In this document: piece by piece, positions 7,282 to 14,885 of the stretch
Position numbering within the stretch: the stretch's first letter is position 1
Layout of the letters: each line of letters begins with the position of its first letter
Assembly (NCBI GenBank): GCA_035254305.1
Contig: DATFAS010000234.1
Location: 1 to 20,483, forward strand
DNA from: DATFAS01 sp035254305
Lineage (GTDB): Bacteria > Bacillota > Bacilli > Aneurinibacillales > RAOX-1
Length of the DNA: 20,483 nucleotides
Reading direction: 5' to 3'
Made by a program: the position numbers and the translations under genes
Notes under the pieces: generated by a model
The model's input: the letters and a program-made list of their open reading frames with translations, nothing else
What the model was told of the DNA's origin: nothing
Database searches by the model: none

Positions 7282-8259
7282 ATGGTAACTATGCAGGATG
7301 ATGTCATTTTTTTTGAAGCAGCAAGCCCACCGCAACTCACCCATAAGATTGTCTTCCTTGCGATTGGAAATGATCGTCTAGAGACTGTGTTGAAGGAAAA
7401 ACTAGCAGAATTATACCAAGACTTCGAGGCATATTCTGTCCGTGATCTCTCTACGCTTCAAGAAAGATTAGCACAAGTAGATCATGTCGATTTGGTGATT
7501 ACGCTTCGATCCAATGCTCAAGGAGGTGTTCTCCAATCATTAGAGATTATTCAATCAGTGAAATCTACCTTTGCATTAGCGGAAGGAATCGTCATTGTAG
7601 GCAATGAGGATGACGAAGGAAAAAAGCTGCTCACAAAGGCAAAAAGGTCAAAAATCCGTACTGTTTCCGGGGAGAGGGTTTCCATTTCACAGATCGAACA
7701 AGAAATGAAGCAGGTCATTGAAAAGTGGGGGGTGAAGGAGAAAGTAGGTCAAATCATTCATGTAGAGGCTGCTAAAGGAGGTTCCGGGGCAACCTCTTTC
7801 ATTGCACAATTGGCAGTTTCACTTGCAACTGAAGGAAAACGAGCCCTCATTGTAGACCAAAAAAAGGGGGTTCATTTTTGGTTTGGTGTTCAGTTGGGTA
7901 CAAAGGTCAAATTAACACCATCTATTGACTTGATTCATAACTACGAGTTAATAGGACATGAAACTACCAATTATGATTACATCCTGGTAGATGGGAATTC
8001 CGTTGAGGGAAAGGACCATCACATTTTAATACTAGATCCTTCTGAAGAAGCCATTGGGAAGGCAAAGGGAAAAATTGAAGCAAGGACAAAGATTATTTTA
8101 AATCAAGCCCTTCCACAAATCATGGCGAAAGAGGTCATTGAGCATGAAATTGATCATCCTATTCAAATGGTAATCGAACATGATAGGGAAGCCTATATGC
8201 TTGCTTTAGCAAGTCATAAACCCAATCCGATTCCAGACTTCAATTTATTATTGGATTAA
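7282..8259 (+). CDS. CpaE-like ParA/MinD-family ATPase, paralogue 1 (P-loop lysine lost)
   Basis: This 325-residue protein has an N-terminal receiver-like region without obvious phosphorylation residues (about 1-135) and a C-terminal ParA/MinD-type domain. The deviant Walker A region reads KGGSGATS at 165-172: the signature lysine K165 is kept, but the usual P-loop lysine is alanine (A170). GGxGA[ST] variants are known in CpaE proteins, which help localise or assemble Tad pili at the membrane. A Walker B-like segment (YILVDG) follows, and the ATPase domain is short. AGAGAGG before the ATG fits; an alternative ATG lies three codons downstream. It opens the pilus part of the locus, 18 bases after the hydrolase gene, and ends in a terminator. 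Confidence 0.75.
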   Translation: MVTMQDDVIFFEAASPPQLTHKIVFLAIGNDRLETVLKEKLAELYQDFEAYSVRDLSTLQERLAQVDHVDLVITLRSNAQGGVLQSLEIIQSVKSTFALAEGIVIVGNEDDEGKKLLTKAKRSKIRTVSGERVSISQIEQEMKQVIEKWGVKEKVGQIIHVEAAKGGSGATSFIAQLAVSLATEGKRALIVDQKKGVHFWFGVQLGTKVKLTPSIDLIHNYELIGHETTNYDYILVDGNSVEGKDHHILILDPSEEAIGKAKGKIEARTKIILNQALPQIMAKEVIEHEIDHPIQMVIEHDREAYMLALASHKPNPIPDFNLLLD

Positions 8260-8288
8260 ACAGACAGATTGTTTTGTCTGTTATTTTT
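8259..8288 (+). terminator. Intrinsic terminator between the first two CpaE-like genes
   Basis: AACAGACA (8259-8266) pairs perfectly with TGTCTGTT (8275-8282) around an 8-base loop and is followed by ATTTTTAT. The first base belongs to the stop codon of the preceding gene. The next ATG is at 8312 with AAGGAGGG at 8299-8306, leaving about 10 bases between terminator and ribosome binding site, too few for a promoter. Confidence 0.7.
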
Positions 8289-8311
8289 ATCCCCATATAA
8301 GGAGGGTGTAC

Positions 8312-9613
8312 ATGAGACTGTTAGCTGTTGACCCTCACCGAGAAGAAAGTTCTTGGATTCAAACCTTACAAAAGGATTTAGAATTTAGAACACGAACGGT
8401 GGGTACCGGTGAAGAGGCGGTTGAGGAACTTCGTCAGAATGAATTTGATGCCATGCTGATTTATAGCATTCTACCTGATATGACAGGCGCAAAACTGGCA
8501 TCTCTGATCAGGAAGCTCCAACCAGAAATAAGTACGTTTATCATTGCCCATGAAACGTCAATGGAATTATGGCGGGAATCCGTGAAATCAAAATCTCAAT
8601 TGCTTCCTCTTCCTTTGGATATCAGTAAACTCCGGTTTATATTAAACACGTCTCATTCAGAAATGGCTGCGACAGTGGAAGAAATAGAAGTAGTGTATGA
8701 AGATGAGGAAGAGGAAGAGGAATTAGAGGAATTAGTAGAACCACAGGGTGATATAAAACTAATTCCTCAAGAGCCAGTTGTGAAATCTGAACTTCGAAGG
8801 AACTACAGGCACACAGAAGATAAAGGAAAATTAATTGTTTTGTATAGTTGGAAAGGAGGGGTTGGAAAAACTACAACATCTGCAAATTTAGCGACTATTA
8901 TTCAAACCTATTCGAAGAAGTCCGTAGGATTAGTGGAGCTAACTAGGCAGACTGGAAACATTCTCTCCCATTTTTCACTCGTTCCATCAGTAACCATCCG
9001 ACATTGGATTGAAGAAAAGACGCTGCCCAAGGATGTAAGAGGTCGAATGCTAGAGGATCCAGCTACGGGGCTCTTTGTATTACCCACCCAATCCCTGATT
9101 GATGAAAGTGAAAACCCTGTAAAAGTGACAGAAAGAGATGCATTACGAATCGTACGAACTCTTAGAGAAGTATTTGATGTGGTGATTATCGATGCAGGAA
9201 CCATCATGGATGAAGTGTTATACACCTTGTTAAGGGAAGCTGACCACATTCTGCTGATATCCAATATGTCGATGGAAACGTTGCAGGAAAATCACTATAT
9301 GCCAGAGATCATGCGAAGAAGAAAAATCAATACAGATCGATTAATTCATGTACTAAATATGGCTCAAAAGGGAATGGGATTGACGATTAAAGAGGCCATG
9401 TCCATGGTGGATGCTCCTGTCACACATATGGTTCATTTTCGAAAACAAATACAACAGAGAAAAAAAGAAAGAGAGCCCTTTGTTCTTTCGCATCATAGAC
9501 ATCCTTATACAGAGGAACTATGTCAGTTAACAGGATATCTTTTCCCAGATATTGAAGAATTGCAGGTGAAGGAAAATTGGTTAAAAAGGATTGTGAAAAA
9601 GGTCAGTGGTTAA
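8312..9613 (+). CDS. CpaE-like ATPase with pseudo-receiver domain, paralogue 2 (intact P-loop)
   Basis: This 433-residue protein has a receiver-like domain (about 1-120), an acidic linker rich in glutamate (about 128-148) and a ParA/MinD ATPase domain (about 170-400). Walker A is KGGVGKTT at 181-188, with both the signature lysine (K181) and the P-loop lysine (K186). In the receiver fold the phosphorylated aspartate is replaced by tyrosine (Y51, in MLIYSILPDM) and the conserved lysine near the end is missing, so it should not accept phosphate. This layout matches CpaE/TadZ, the ATPase that positions Tad pilus assembly. The ATG at 8312 follows AAGGAGGG; a GTG at 8306 in the same frame lies inside that site and is rejected as the start. 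It is probably the only ATP-hydrolysing member of the three CpaE-like proteins here. Confidence 0.85.
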   Translation: MRLLAVDPHREESSWIQTLQKDLEFRTRTVGTGEEAVEELRQNEFDAMLIYSILPDMTGAKLASLIRKLQPEISTFIIAHETSMELWRESVKSKSQLLPLPLDISKLRFILNTSHSEMAATVEEIEVVYEDEEEEEELEELVEPQGDIKLIPQEPVVKSELRRNYRHTEDKGKLIVLYSWKGGVGKTTTSANLATIIQTYSKKSVGLVELTRQTGNILSHFSLVPSVTIRHWIEEKTLPKDVRGRMLEDPATGLFVLPTQSLIDESENPVKVTERDALRIVRTLREVFDVVIIDAGTIMDEVLYTLLREADHILLISNMSMETLQENHYMPEIMRRRKINTDRLIHVLNMAQKGMGLTIKEAMSMVDAPVTHMVHFRKQIQQRKKEREPFVLSHHRHPYTEELCQLTGYLFPDIEELQVKENWLKRIVKKVSG

Positions 9614-9717
9614 AAAGCCATAGAAGAGATATTCTCTTCTGGTTATTCATTTTCGGACTGGTTGTGGCTGCTATCTACTGGCCTGTGCAGGTTCCAATCC
9701 CCGAACCCATCTGTTAG
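9577..9717 (+). CDS. Small single-span membrane peptide (46 residues), hypothetical
   Basis: A TTG start with AGGTGA at 9564-9569 opens a 46-codon frame ending TAG at 9715-9717. It overlaps the end of the preceding CpaE-like gene by 37 bases. The product has a basic N-terminus (WLKSHRRD), one clear hydrophobic span (about residues 20-35, ILFWLFIFGLVVAAIYW) and a Pro-rich tail (PVQVPIPEPIC). The charge pattern predicts the tail outside the membrane. I know no family for it. The coding call rests on membrane-protein character, start signal and position; the TTG start and overlap make it uncertain. Confidence 0.45.
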   Translation: MVKKDCEKGQWLKSHRRDILFWLFIFGLVVAAIYWPVQVPIPEPIC

Positions 9718-9796
9718 CCAAATGAGCCATAAAGGACGGCTTTAACTTTACGACAATAGAGTTAATCGATCATTATCACAGTAAAGGAGGGTAATC

Positions 9797-10402
9797 ATGC
9801 AACGAAAAAGCAAGTACATCCTCAGTTATGTTGGGGCCATTGTCATTCTGATAGGAATTTATTTCATGACACAGGCAGAAGCAAAAGGAACGGCTGCGAA
9901 GGGCATTTTTGCCACTCAAAATTTGCCCCCTGGCTCCCTCATTACAGAGAGTGACGTAGTTTTGAAGGATGGAGTAGTACTCGATCAAGAAAAAAATTTA
10001 TTGGAAACAGGTGACATTAACCATTTAATTGGTAAAAAGGTGACTAGTTATGGGATTCGAATGGATCGTCCCGTGCTTAAAGCAGATATCGTGGATCCAG
10101 AAGATAAAAGTTTACAGGAAATTAAACTGGTGGGCGATATTACGATTCCTGAAGAGGCAAAGATCGTTGATATTGCCCTTATTTATGATGAACGCAACTT
10201 TCCCGGAAAAGGGAAAGAAACCTTAGCTGCAAACGTGCCGGTGAAGATGATCTATAACAATCAAAACATACCCATTAATTCCTCTGAAGCAAAGGGGAAC
10301 AAAGTTCCTAAAGCTATCAGTGTCATGGTGAATGAAACACAAATGAACAAAATTTTAAACAAGAAAAATATGGGTACGTTGTACTTTACCACGGCCCCGT
10401 AA
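9797..10402 (+). CDS. CpaB-like pilus assembly protein with SAF domain
   Basis: This 201-residue protein has an N-terminal membrane anchor (about residues 8-25), a SAF domain (about 35-98, beginning KGIFATQNLPPGSLI) and a C-terminal beta-rich domain (about 110-201). The arrangement is that of CpaB/RcpC, the envelope protein of Tad/Flp pilus systems. In Gram-negatives it works with the secretin; no secretin is present here, so in this host it probably acts at the outer face of the cytoplasmic membrane or in the wall. The ribosome binding site is AAAGGAGGG at 9782-9790. It follows an 80-base gap after the small membrane peptide and precedes the third CpaE-like gene by 12 bases. Confidence 0.78.
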   Translation: MQRKSKYILSYVGAIVILIGIYFMTQAEAKGTAAKGIFATQNLPPGSLITESDVVLKDGVVLDQEKNLLETGDINHLIGKKVTSYGIRMDRPVLKADIVDPEDKSLQEIKLVGDITIPEEAKIVDIALIYDERNFPGKGKETLAANVPVKMIYNNQNIPINSSEAKGNKVPKAISVMVNETQMNKILNKKNMGTLYFTTAP

Positions 10403-10414
10403 AGGAGTGAAACG

Positions 10415-11320
10415 ATGAAAAAAACAGTAGAGGAATGGCTACAACGAGAGATCGATACCCCCGTCCAGATCTCCATTGATGAAAATGTATTTGGTCAACT
10501 GATTACAGGGATGGGAGCAGGAAGAGAAGGAAACGGCTCGACAACAAGTCTGTACTATAAAGCCATGCGCCTGGCTCAAATGATGCCTCATAAAAATATT
10601 TGTTTAGTTGATCTTCATTTATCAGAGCCATGTTTAGATAAATTCTTCCATGTAAAATCAGAGAAATTGATCATGAATTTAGATTCTTTATTCAAACAGA
10701 TTACCGATTCTATCACCAAAACCATGATTCAAAACAACACGATTAATAGCAAAAAACATCCAAACCTTTTCCTACTTCCAGGTACACGAAAACCATTTTC
10801 GGCAGATAGTTTTAGTGCAGACGTATTACTCACCATCCTTATGGCCCTGAAGCAACTATTCCATGTCGTGTTTGTGGATGTGAGTGCACACTTTGATAAT
10901 CCTGGTACGGTAGCTGGTCTTATTGCTGCAGATTCAATAGTTGCCTATTCAAACGGAGATCAAGATGGTCTGCGTTTATTTAATTTATATCAATCGACTT
11001 TATTTGAGCATCATCCAGAGTTAATCGAAAAAATAAAGGGGATTGCGGTGGAAAACCTAGGACAGCGAAAAGTAGATATTCATTCGTATCTTACTATCCC
11101 GGTGATCGGGGCTCTTCCTCATCTGTCTGAACTCCATGAGCCATTTACGGATAAAAGTATGCTAGATGGAAAACAGAAAGATAAATATGGGGAGAAACTA
11201 GACCAAATTCTAAGCCATTTAGGTCTACTTCAAGGACATGAGCATCAATTAAAAGCAACAAAGAAGAGGAAGGGGTGGAAATTATGGCCTACCCGGCAGT
11301 CATCGAACTCAAACGCTTAG
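10415..11320 (+). CDS. CpaE-like ParA/MinD-fold protein, paralogue 3 (P-loop degenerate)
   Basis: This 301-residue protein lacks a receiver-like region and begins close to its nucleotide-binding fold. Where ParA/MinD proteins have KGGxGKTT it reads REGNGSTT (residues 37-44), so both lysines are replaced (R37, S42). The later fold elements are still recognisable: ICLVDLHL, a Walker B-like FVDVSAH, and a region near 205-245 (IKGIAVENLG, then IPVIGALPH) that resembles the guanine/adenine-contact end of MinD-like proteins. It is likely a non-hydrolysing partner of the other CpaE-like ATPases. AAAGGAG at 10402-10408 serves the ATG. Its 3' end overlaps the next gene by 37 bases. Confidence 0.72.
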   Translation: MKKTVEEWLQREIDTPVQISIDENVFGQLITGMGAGREGNGSTTSLYYKAMRLAQMMPHKNICLVDLHLSEPCLDKFFHVKSEKLIMNLDSLFKQITDSITKTMIQNNTINSKKHPNLFLLPGTRKPFSADSFSADVLLTILMALKQLFHVVFVDVSAHFDNPGTVAGLIAADSIVAYSNGDQDGLRLFNLYQSTLFEHHPELIEKIKGIAVENLGQRKVDIHSYLTIPVIGALPHLSELHEPFTDKSMLDGKQKDKYGEKLDQILSHLGLLQGHEHQLKATKKRKGWKLWPTRQSSNSNA

Positions 11321-12639
11321 CTAGTACGAGTAGGAAGCGGAGCTATACCAGGAGAAAATATTCACTCGAAAAAGCTGAGGAACTCGTGCAAGAATTGATT
11401 GGCAAAATTGAAGGTGTCAATCTATACGAACTTACAAAAAAGTGCCTATCCAATACGAAAGCAAGAAAAGAATTAACAGATATTATCTATCACATGTTGA
11501 TCGAGCACGGAATTGATGTATCTGGGACAACCTCTGTCAAAGAGGCAGCTCATGCTCTATATGCCGAAATGTACGGCTATTCTGTTTTTCAAAAGTATAT
11601 GGATGATCCTACTTACAATGAGGTTTACACGAACGCACCCGACGATTGTTGGGGCATAATCGGATTGGAACGTTACCCCATCCCGGTTCAGTTTCGGGAC
11701 GAAAAGCATGCACAAAAGGTCTTAGCTAGGCTAACGGAGAACAGCCGGGAGGGAAAGGCAGCTCATGATAATCGATTAAACAGCACGGTCTTACCTGATC
11801 GTTCTCGTTTACGCTGGGCTCTTCCTCCTGTGTCAGATTCAGTGGGTTTTAATATCCGAAAGCATACCGTAGAGGACATGAAAAGCATTATGCTGGACAA
11901 ATATTTGGATGATGGTGTCATGACAAAATCGGTTTTTAGCCTTCTAGTGGGAATGGCCATCACTGGAACTTGTTATATGATTTTAGGGCCAGGAGCAATC
12001 GGTAAGACGGCCCTTCTACGCGTCATTTTAAAGGAGGTACATGAAACCATATCGCCTCGATTTTTAATTAGTGAAAACGGGGCTGAGCTGAATTTGAAAG
12101 AGTATCTACTACTCCTTGGATGTGAAAAAGTGGATGTCCATTCTCTTCAGAAATGGTCTGGTGACAGGGAAGGGTTAGCGGCCATTTTTGCGAACTTCAT
12201 GCAAGCAAAGGGAGAATTTATTATCCAGCCCGAGGTCCTAATGCCAGAAGAAGTGGACAATATCCTCATGGCCAATCGCCGGGGGCATGTGATGGGTCCA
12301 TCCACCTTTCACAGTTATCCAAAAAAATTGTTAGATGCCTTAACGGATTTATATCTCCAGCGATATCCATCCGATCGGGAGTCGGTTAAACGTACACTAT
12401 CGGATGATATTTTGGCTAGTTGCCATTATGATGTGGAATACACTTCAGACGGAAAAAAAAGGCGAATTATAGGCGTATATGAACATGTAAATGGAAAGGC
12501 CAAACCAATTTATCTGTGGAATCCAACGAGCAAGAGCTACGAAATATTCCTCATTGAAAATGAGGAACTAAAACAGAAACTAGCCAATTTGGAATACGTG
12601 GCTCCATCTATTTACCAGGGGGTGAAACACTTACTTTGA
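11284..12639 (+). CDS. TadA/CpaF-family type II/IV secretion ATPase
   Basis: This 451-residue hexameric motor ATPase should drive pilin assembly or secretion from the cytoplasm. After a variable N-terminal domain (about 1-170) come Walker A GPGAIGKT at 235-242, an Asp-box-like stretch with ENGAELNL near 263-270, a Walker B region FIIQPEV (usual form xxVGEVR) and a His-box-like GPSTFH. The order is that of TadA/VirB11-type ATPases, but several motif positions are unusual. The ATG at 11284 follows AGGAAGGGG (11267-11275); an in-frame GTG at 11275 lies within that site and is rejected. It overlaps the upstream CpaE-like gene by 37 bases and the TadB-like gene by 4. It could also be described as VirB11-like; the neighbouring TadB/TadC pair favours the Tad assignment. 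Confidence 0.85.
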   Translation: MAYPAVIELKRLASTSRKRSYTRRKYSLEKAEELVQELIGKIEGVNLYELTKKCLSNTKARKELTDIIYHMLIEHGIDVSGTTSVKEAAHALYAEMYGYSVFQKYMDDPTYNEVYTNAPDDCWGIIGLERYPIPVQFRDEKHAQKVLARLTENSREGKAAHDNRLNSTVLPDRSRLRWALPPVSDSVGFNIRKHTVEDMKSIMLDKYLDDGVMTKSVFSLLVGMAITGTCYMILGPGAIGKTALLRVILKEVHETISPRFLISENGAELNLKEYLLLLGCEKVDVHSLQKWSGDREGLAAIFANFMQAKGEFIIQPEVLMPEEVDNILMANRRGHVMGPSTFHSYPKKLLDALTDLYLQRYPSDRESVKRTLSDDILASCHYDVEYTSDGKKRRIIGVYEHVNGKAKPIYLWNPTSKSYEIFLIENEELKQKLANLEYVAPSIYQGVKHLL

Positions 12640-13526
12640 TTAAGATTTTCTTCTTATTTATAGCCATTGTGTTAATCTCATTTGTTTTTTTAAGCCGTTG
12701 GCGAGAGTTAAGAAAACGTCAAGAAATGATAGGAATTCAAAAGGGAGGATCTTGGCTTCAACGATTTGGTGTAACCAATACGTGGACGAATCGAATCCAA
12801 AAACAAGTAGAATATACGGATAGTAATCTATACAAACTTACTCTATTTGCTTTGTTACTCATGATACCCGGTGGAATCGCAGGAATTTACTTTCGAAACT
12901 CGGAGTTAGGTTTTTTGCTTTCTATCCTAATGGCTGCCTTCCCCTTTGTATTTCTTGTGATTATTGAACGAAGGAAACAACAAATGATCTTGAGGGACAG
13001 TGTTCAATTTCTAACTAGCTTAGATTGGACCTATGAAAGCCAGTCCTATTCCATTCGAGATACTCTGCAACAAATTGAATCTTCTTGCCCACCACTGGTC
13101 AAAAAAGAGTATCAAATTATGCTAAACCGAATTCATGCCTCTCAGAGCCCTAGTGAGGCCATGATGGCCTTTGCTGAAGAAACAAGGAGTACGATCTTTA
13201 AAGTATTGGCTGGAATTCTGGCAGCACAAGAAAAAAGGAACAATCCCCAGTCTCTAAGGGAAGCGGTAAAGGCATTAATGAATGATGTTGTGGCAACCAA
13301 TAACCGGCTTTCTCGCGTAACTCAGAACTTGAAGAAAAAACAGTTTTGGTTAATTGGGTTGGTCTTTGTGAACATATCCATGTATGTGATGAGTTTTCAG
13401 GTCATGGAAAATCCCCTTGCCTATTTCCGGAGTACGGATGGCGCTATGGCCTTAGTAGTAGGAACGGTTGCTTTGTTTATCCCTATTTTTATCTACATGA
13501 TGTCGGCTTTACGGAGAAGATTTTAA
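12636..13526 (+). CDS. TadB-like membrane platform protein (T2SS F family)
   Basis: This 296-residue protein has membrane segments at about 3-19, 60-78, 82-108, 236-257 and 268-289. Between the two groups lies a cytoplasmic helical region (about 110-235, including LDWTYESQSYSIRDTLQQIE) as in the type II secretion F/TadB fold. TadB and TadC together form the inner-membrane platform on which the TadA motor acts. Translation starts at a TTG overlapping the stop of the ATPase gene (ATTTGATT junction at 12634-12641), with AGGGGGTG at 12617-12624. The partner TadC-like gene starts three bases after its stop. Confidence 0.8.
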   Translation: MIKIFFLFIAIVLISFVFLSRWRELRKRQEMIGIQKGGSWLQRFGVTNTWTNRIQKQVEYTDSNLYKLTLFALLLMIPGGIAGIYFRNSELGFLLSILMAAFPFVFLVIIERRKQQMILRDSVQFLTSLDWTYESQSYSIRDTLQQIESSCPPLVKKEYQIMLNRIHASQSPSEAMMAFAEETRSTIFKVLAGILAAQEKRNNPQSLREAVKALMNDVVATNNRLSRVTQNLKKKQFWLIGLVFVNISMYVMSFQVMENPLAYFRSTDGAMALVVGTVALFIPIFIYMMSALRRRF

Positions 13527-13529
13527 GAG

Positions 13530-14318
13530 GTGATCTCACTGAGGGAGTTAATCATTTTTGCGATCTTGCTTGCTGTTCCCTTTTTGCCCTGGAAAAAAAT
13601 TTACGAGGCTGGCTGGAATCGATTTCGGATTATCGTTCCAAGCGCTGTCGATCAATTTGATACCCTTTTACGAAAGAGATGGCCGACCATTCAAACGCGC
13701 CATCTTTTTTTATTCAGTTTCATACTCACAGGGATTGCTATCCTATTTTTTCTAATCGAATCCCTGTTTCAATTACCTTCGATTCCCTTGCCGGTTGGAG
13801 TAACGGGAGGGATTCTTCTCCCTTTCCTGGTTATGTATATGCTAAAACCCAATATCGAGGCAGGATTTTTATTTGAAATTCGTTTAATTTACACCGTACT
13901 TCGTACACAGATTACAGGTGGGGCTACTCCACAGGAAGCCTTGGCATTGGTCATCCAGGTAGCAGATATTTTGAAAAAAGACCTAATGGAAGTTCAGTTA
14001 GCCTGGAATGGAAATCTAGTTCTTACACTGGAGCAAATCTCTAAAAAATATTCTACGGATGAACTCAACCTCTTGCTATCCCTCATTCGGGAGATGCACC
14101 AGGCTGGTTTATCAAATCAGAAGAATGTCATCCGTTCTTTTGATGATATGAAAGAAATGATGCAGGATGAAATCTCAGCAAAAGAGACCATGAGTGATGA
14201 AAAAGAAATGGAAATGCTTGAACTTAGCAGTATGGCCTATATTGGAGCCCTCATGTTCCTGATGGTTTTGCCAATCATTGGAGACATTGTTGGCAAATTT
14301 ACCAATATTGATATGTAA
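13530..14318 (+). CDS. TadC-like membrane platform protein (T2SS F family)
   Basis: This protein of up to 262 residues has membrane segments near 5-20, 63-80, 85-105 and 235-255. Its cytoplasmic region (about 115-230) has the T2SS F pattern (ITGGATPQEALALV). It should pair with the TadB-like protein. The start is unusual. The GTG at 13530 lies inside AAGAGGTGATC (13525-13535), a near-perfect complement of the 16S rRNA tail, so that site may instead serve the in-frame CTG at 13539, giving MRELIIFAILL. I give the GTG as the boundary because CTG starts are rare. A strong ribosome binding site for the pilin candidate follows the stop. Confidence 0.8.
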   Translation: MISLRELIIFAILLAVPFLPWKKIYEAGWNRFRIIVPSAVDQFDTLLRKRWPTIQTRHLFLFSFILTGIAILFFLIESLFQLPSIPLPVGVTGGILLPFLVMYMLKPNIEAGFLFEIRLIYTVLRTQITGGATPQEALALVIQVADILKKDLMEVQLAWNGNLVLTLEQISKKYSTDELNLLLSLIREMHQAGLSNQKNVIRSFDDMKEMMQDEISAKETMSDEKEMEMLELSSMAYIGALMFLMVLPIIGDIVGKFTNIDM

Positions 14319-14337
14319 ATTTAAGGAGGAGTTTACC

Positions 14338-14484
14338 ATGGGACAAATTATTGTAACGGCATTAATTGCTGGAGCTGTAACAGGTTTAGCCAATAGCATC
14401 TTTTCACCATCGGGTACTTTGTTTACTTCGGTTGGCGGGGTAGTTACGAAGATTGTTGGTGTGTTAAATGGCATTTCAATGTAA
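14338..14484 (+). CDS. Pilin-like small hydrophobic protein (Flp pilin candidate)
   Basis: This 48-residue protein follows the consensus ribosome binding site AAGGAGGAG (14323-14331). A longer frame beginning at 14278 has no such site. It is hydrophobic and rich in Gly, Ala, Val and Ile, with an N-terminal segment IIVTALIAGAVTGLA and a second hydrophobic part near the C-terminus (VVTKIVGVLNGI). Flp pilins of Tad systems are of this size and nature and are usually encoded beside tadC, as here. However, the typical leader with a cleavage Gly and following Glu is absent, so it would be an unprocessed or atypical pilin. Alternatively it may be a small channel-like membrane subunit. The ribosome binding site is among the best in the locus, consistent with an abundant structural protein. 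Confidence 0.65.
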   Translation: MGQIIVTALIAGAVTGLANSIFSPSGTLFTSVGGVVTKIVGVLNGISM

Positions 14485-14499
14485 TGGGGATAACAACAC

Positions 14500-14880
14500 A
14501 TGGATAAAGTCATTACTGGTAGTTTAGTTCTGTTTGCTTTAATGATGACCTTTGTTGTTTACATGAATTTCTTTGTGCTCTTAACGGTAGATGATCAACT
14601 CAACCAGGTGGACGCCTTTTTAACAAAAAAAGTATCGGTTCACCGGGGATTTACCCCAGATACTCAATCAGAATTACATTCATTTTTAAGTACAATGGGA
14701 ATGAACCCGAATGATTTTGATTTTTCGGGTTCTACTACAGATCAGGTACCATGGGGAGAAACAGCTACTGTTCGATACAATTATCAAAAATCATTAACGG
14801 AAAAAGCATTTGATTATCTTCACATTCCGCATATTCAGGTCCGACCGCGTAATTTTTACGTGACTGTGATAGGAAGGTAA
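14500..14880 (+). CDS. TadE-like/DUF4320-like single-span pseudopilin candidate
   Basis: This 126-residue protein has one N-terminal hydrophobic span (about residues 5-29) followed by an extracytoplasmic domain of about 95 residues with alternating helix and strand character. That is the architecture of minor pilins of the TadE/TadF class and of DUF4320 proteins found beside TadA/B/C-like genes on Bacillota plasmids. A GGGGAT sequence (14486-14491) serves the ATG. It lies 15 bases after the pilin candidate and 5 bases before the next, similarly built gene. Family assignment is by topology and context only. Confidence 0.65.
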   Translation: MDKVITGSLVLFALMMTFVVYMNFFVLLTVDDQLNQVDAFLTKKVSVHRGFTPDTQSELHSFLSTMGMNPNDFDFSGSTTDQVPWGETATVRYNYQKSLTEKAFDYLHIPHIQVRPRNFYVTVIGR

Positions 14881-14885
14881 GGATT

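Noticed and set aside
9725..9741. AGCC/GGCT pairing followed by TTTAACTTT in the gap before the CpaB-like gene
   Set aside because: A four-base stem without a clean T-tract is within chance expectation.
9747..9776. Promoter-like TTTACG and CATTAT with an 18-base spacer before the CpaB-like gene
   Set aside because: Each box matches the sigma-A consensus at only about four of six positions, and the predicted RNA start would fall inside the ribosome binding site.
14175..14513. A 112-codon minus strand frame over the TadC end and pilin candidate
   Set aside because: It is antisense to well-supported genes, has no start signal, and gives a low-complexity product.
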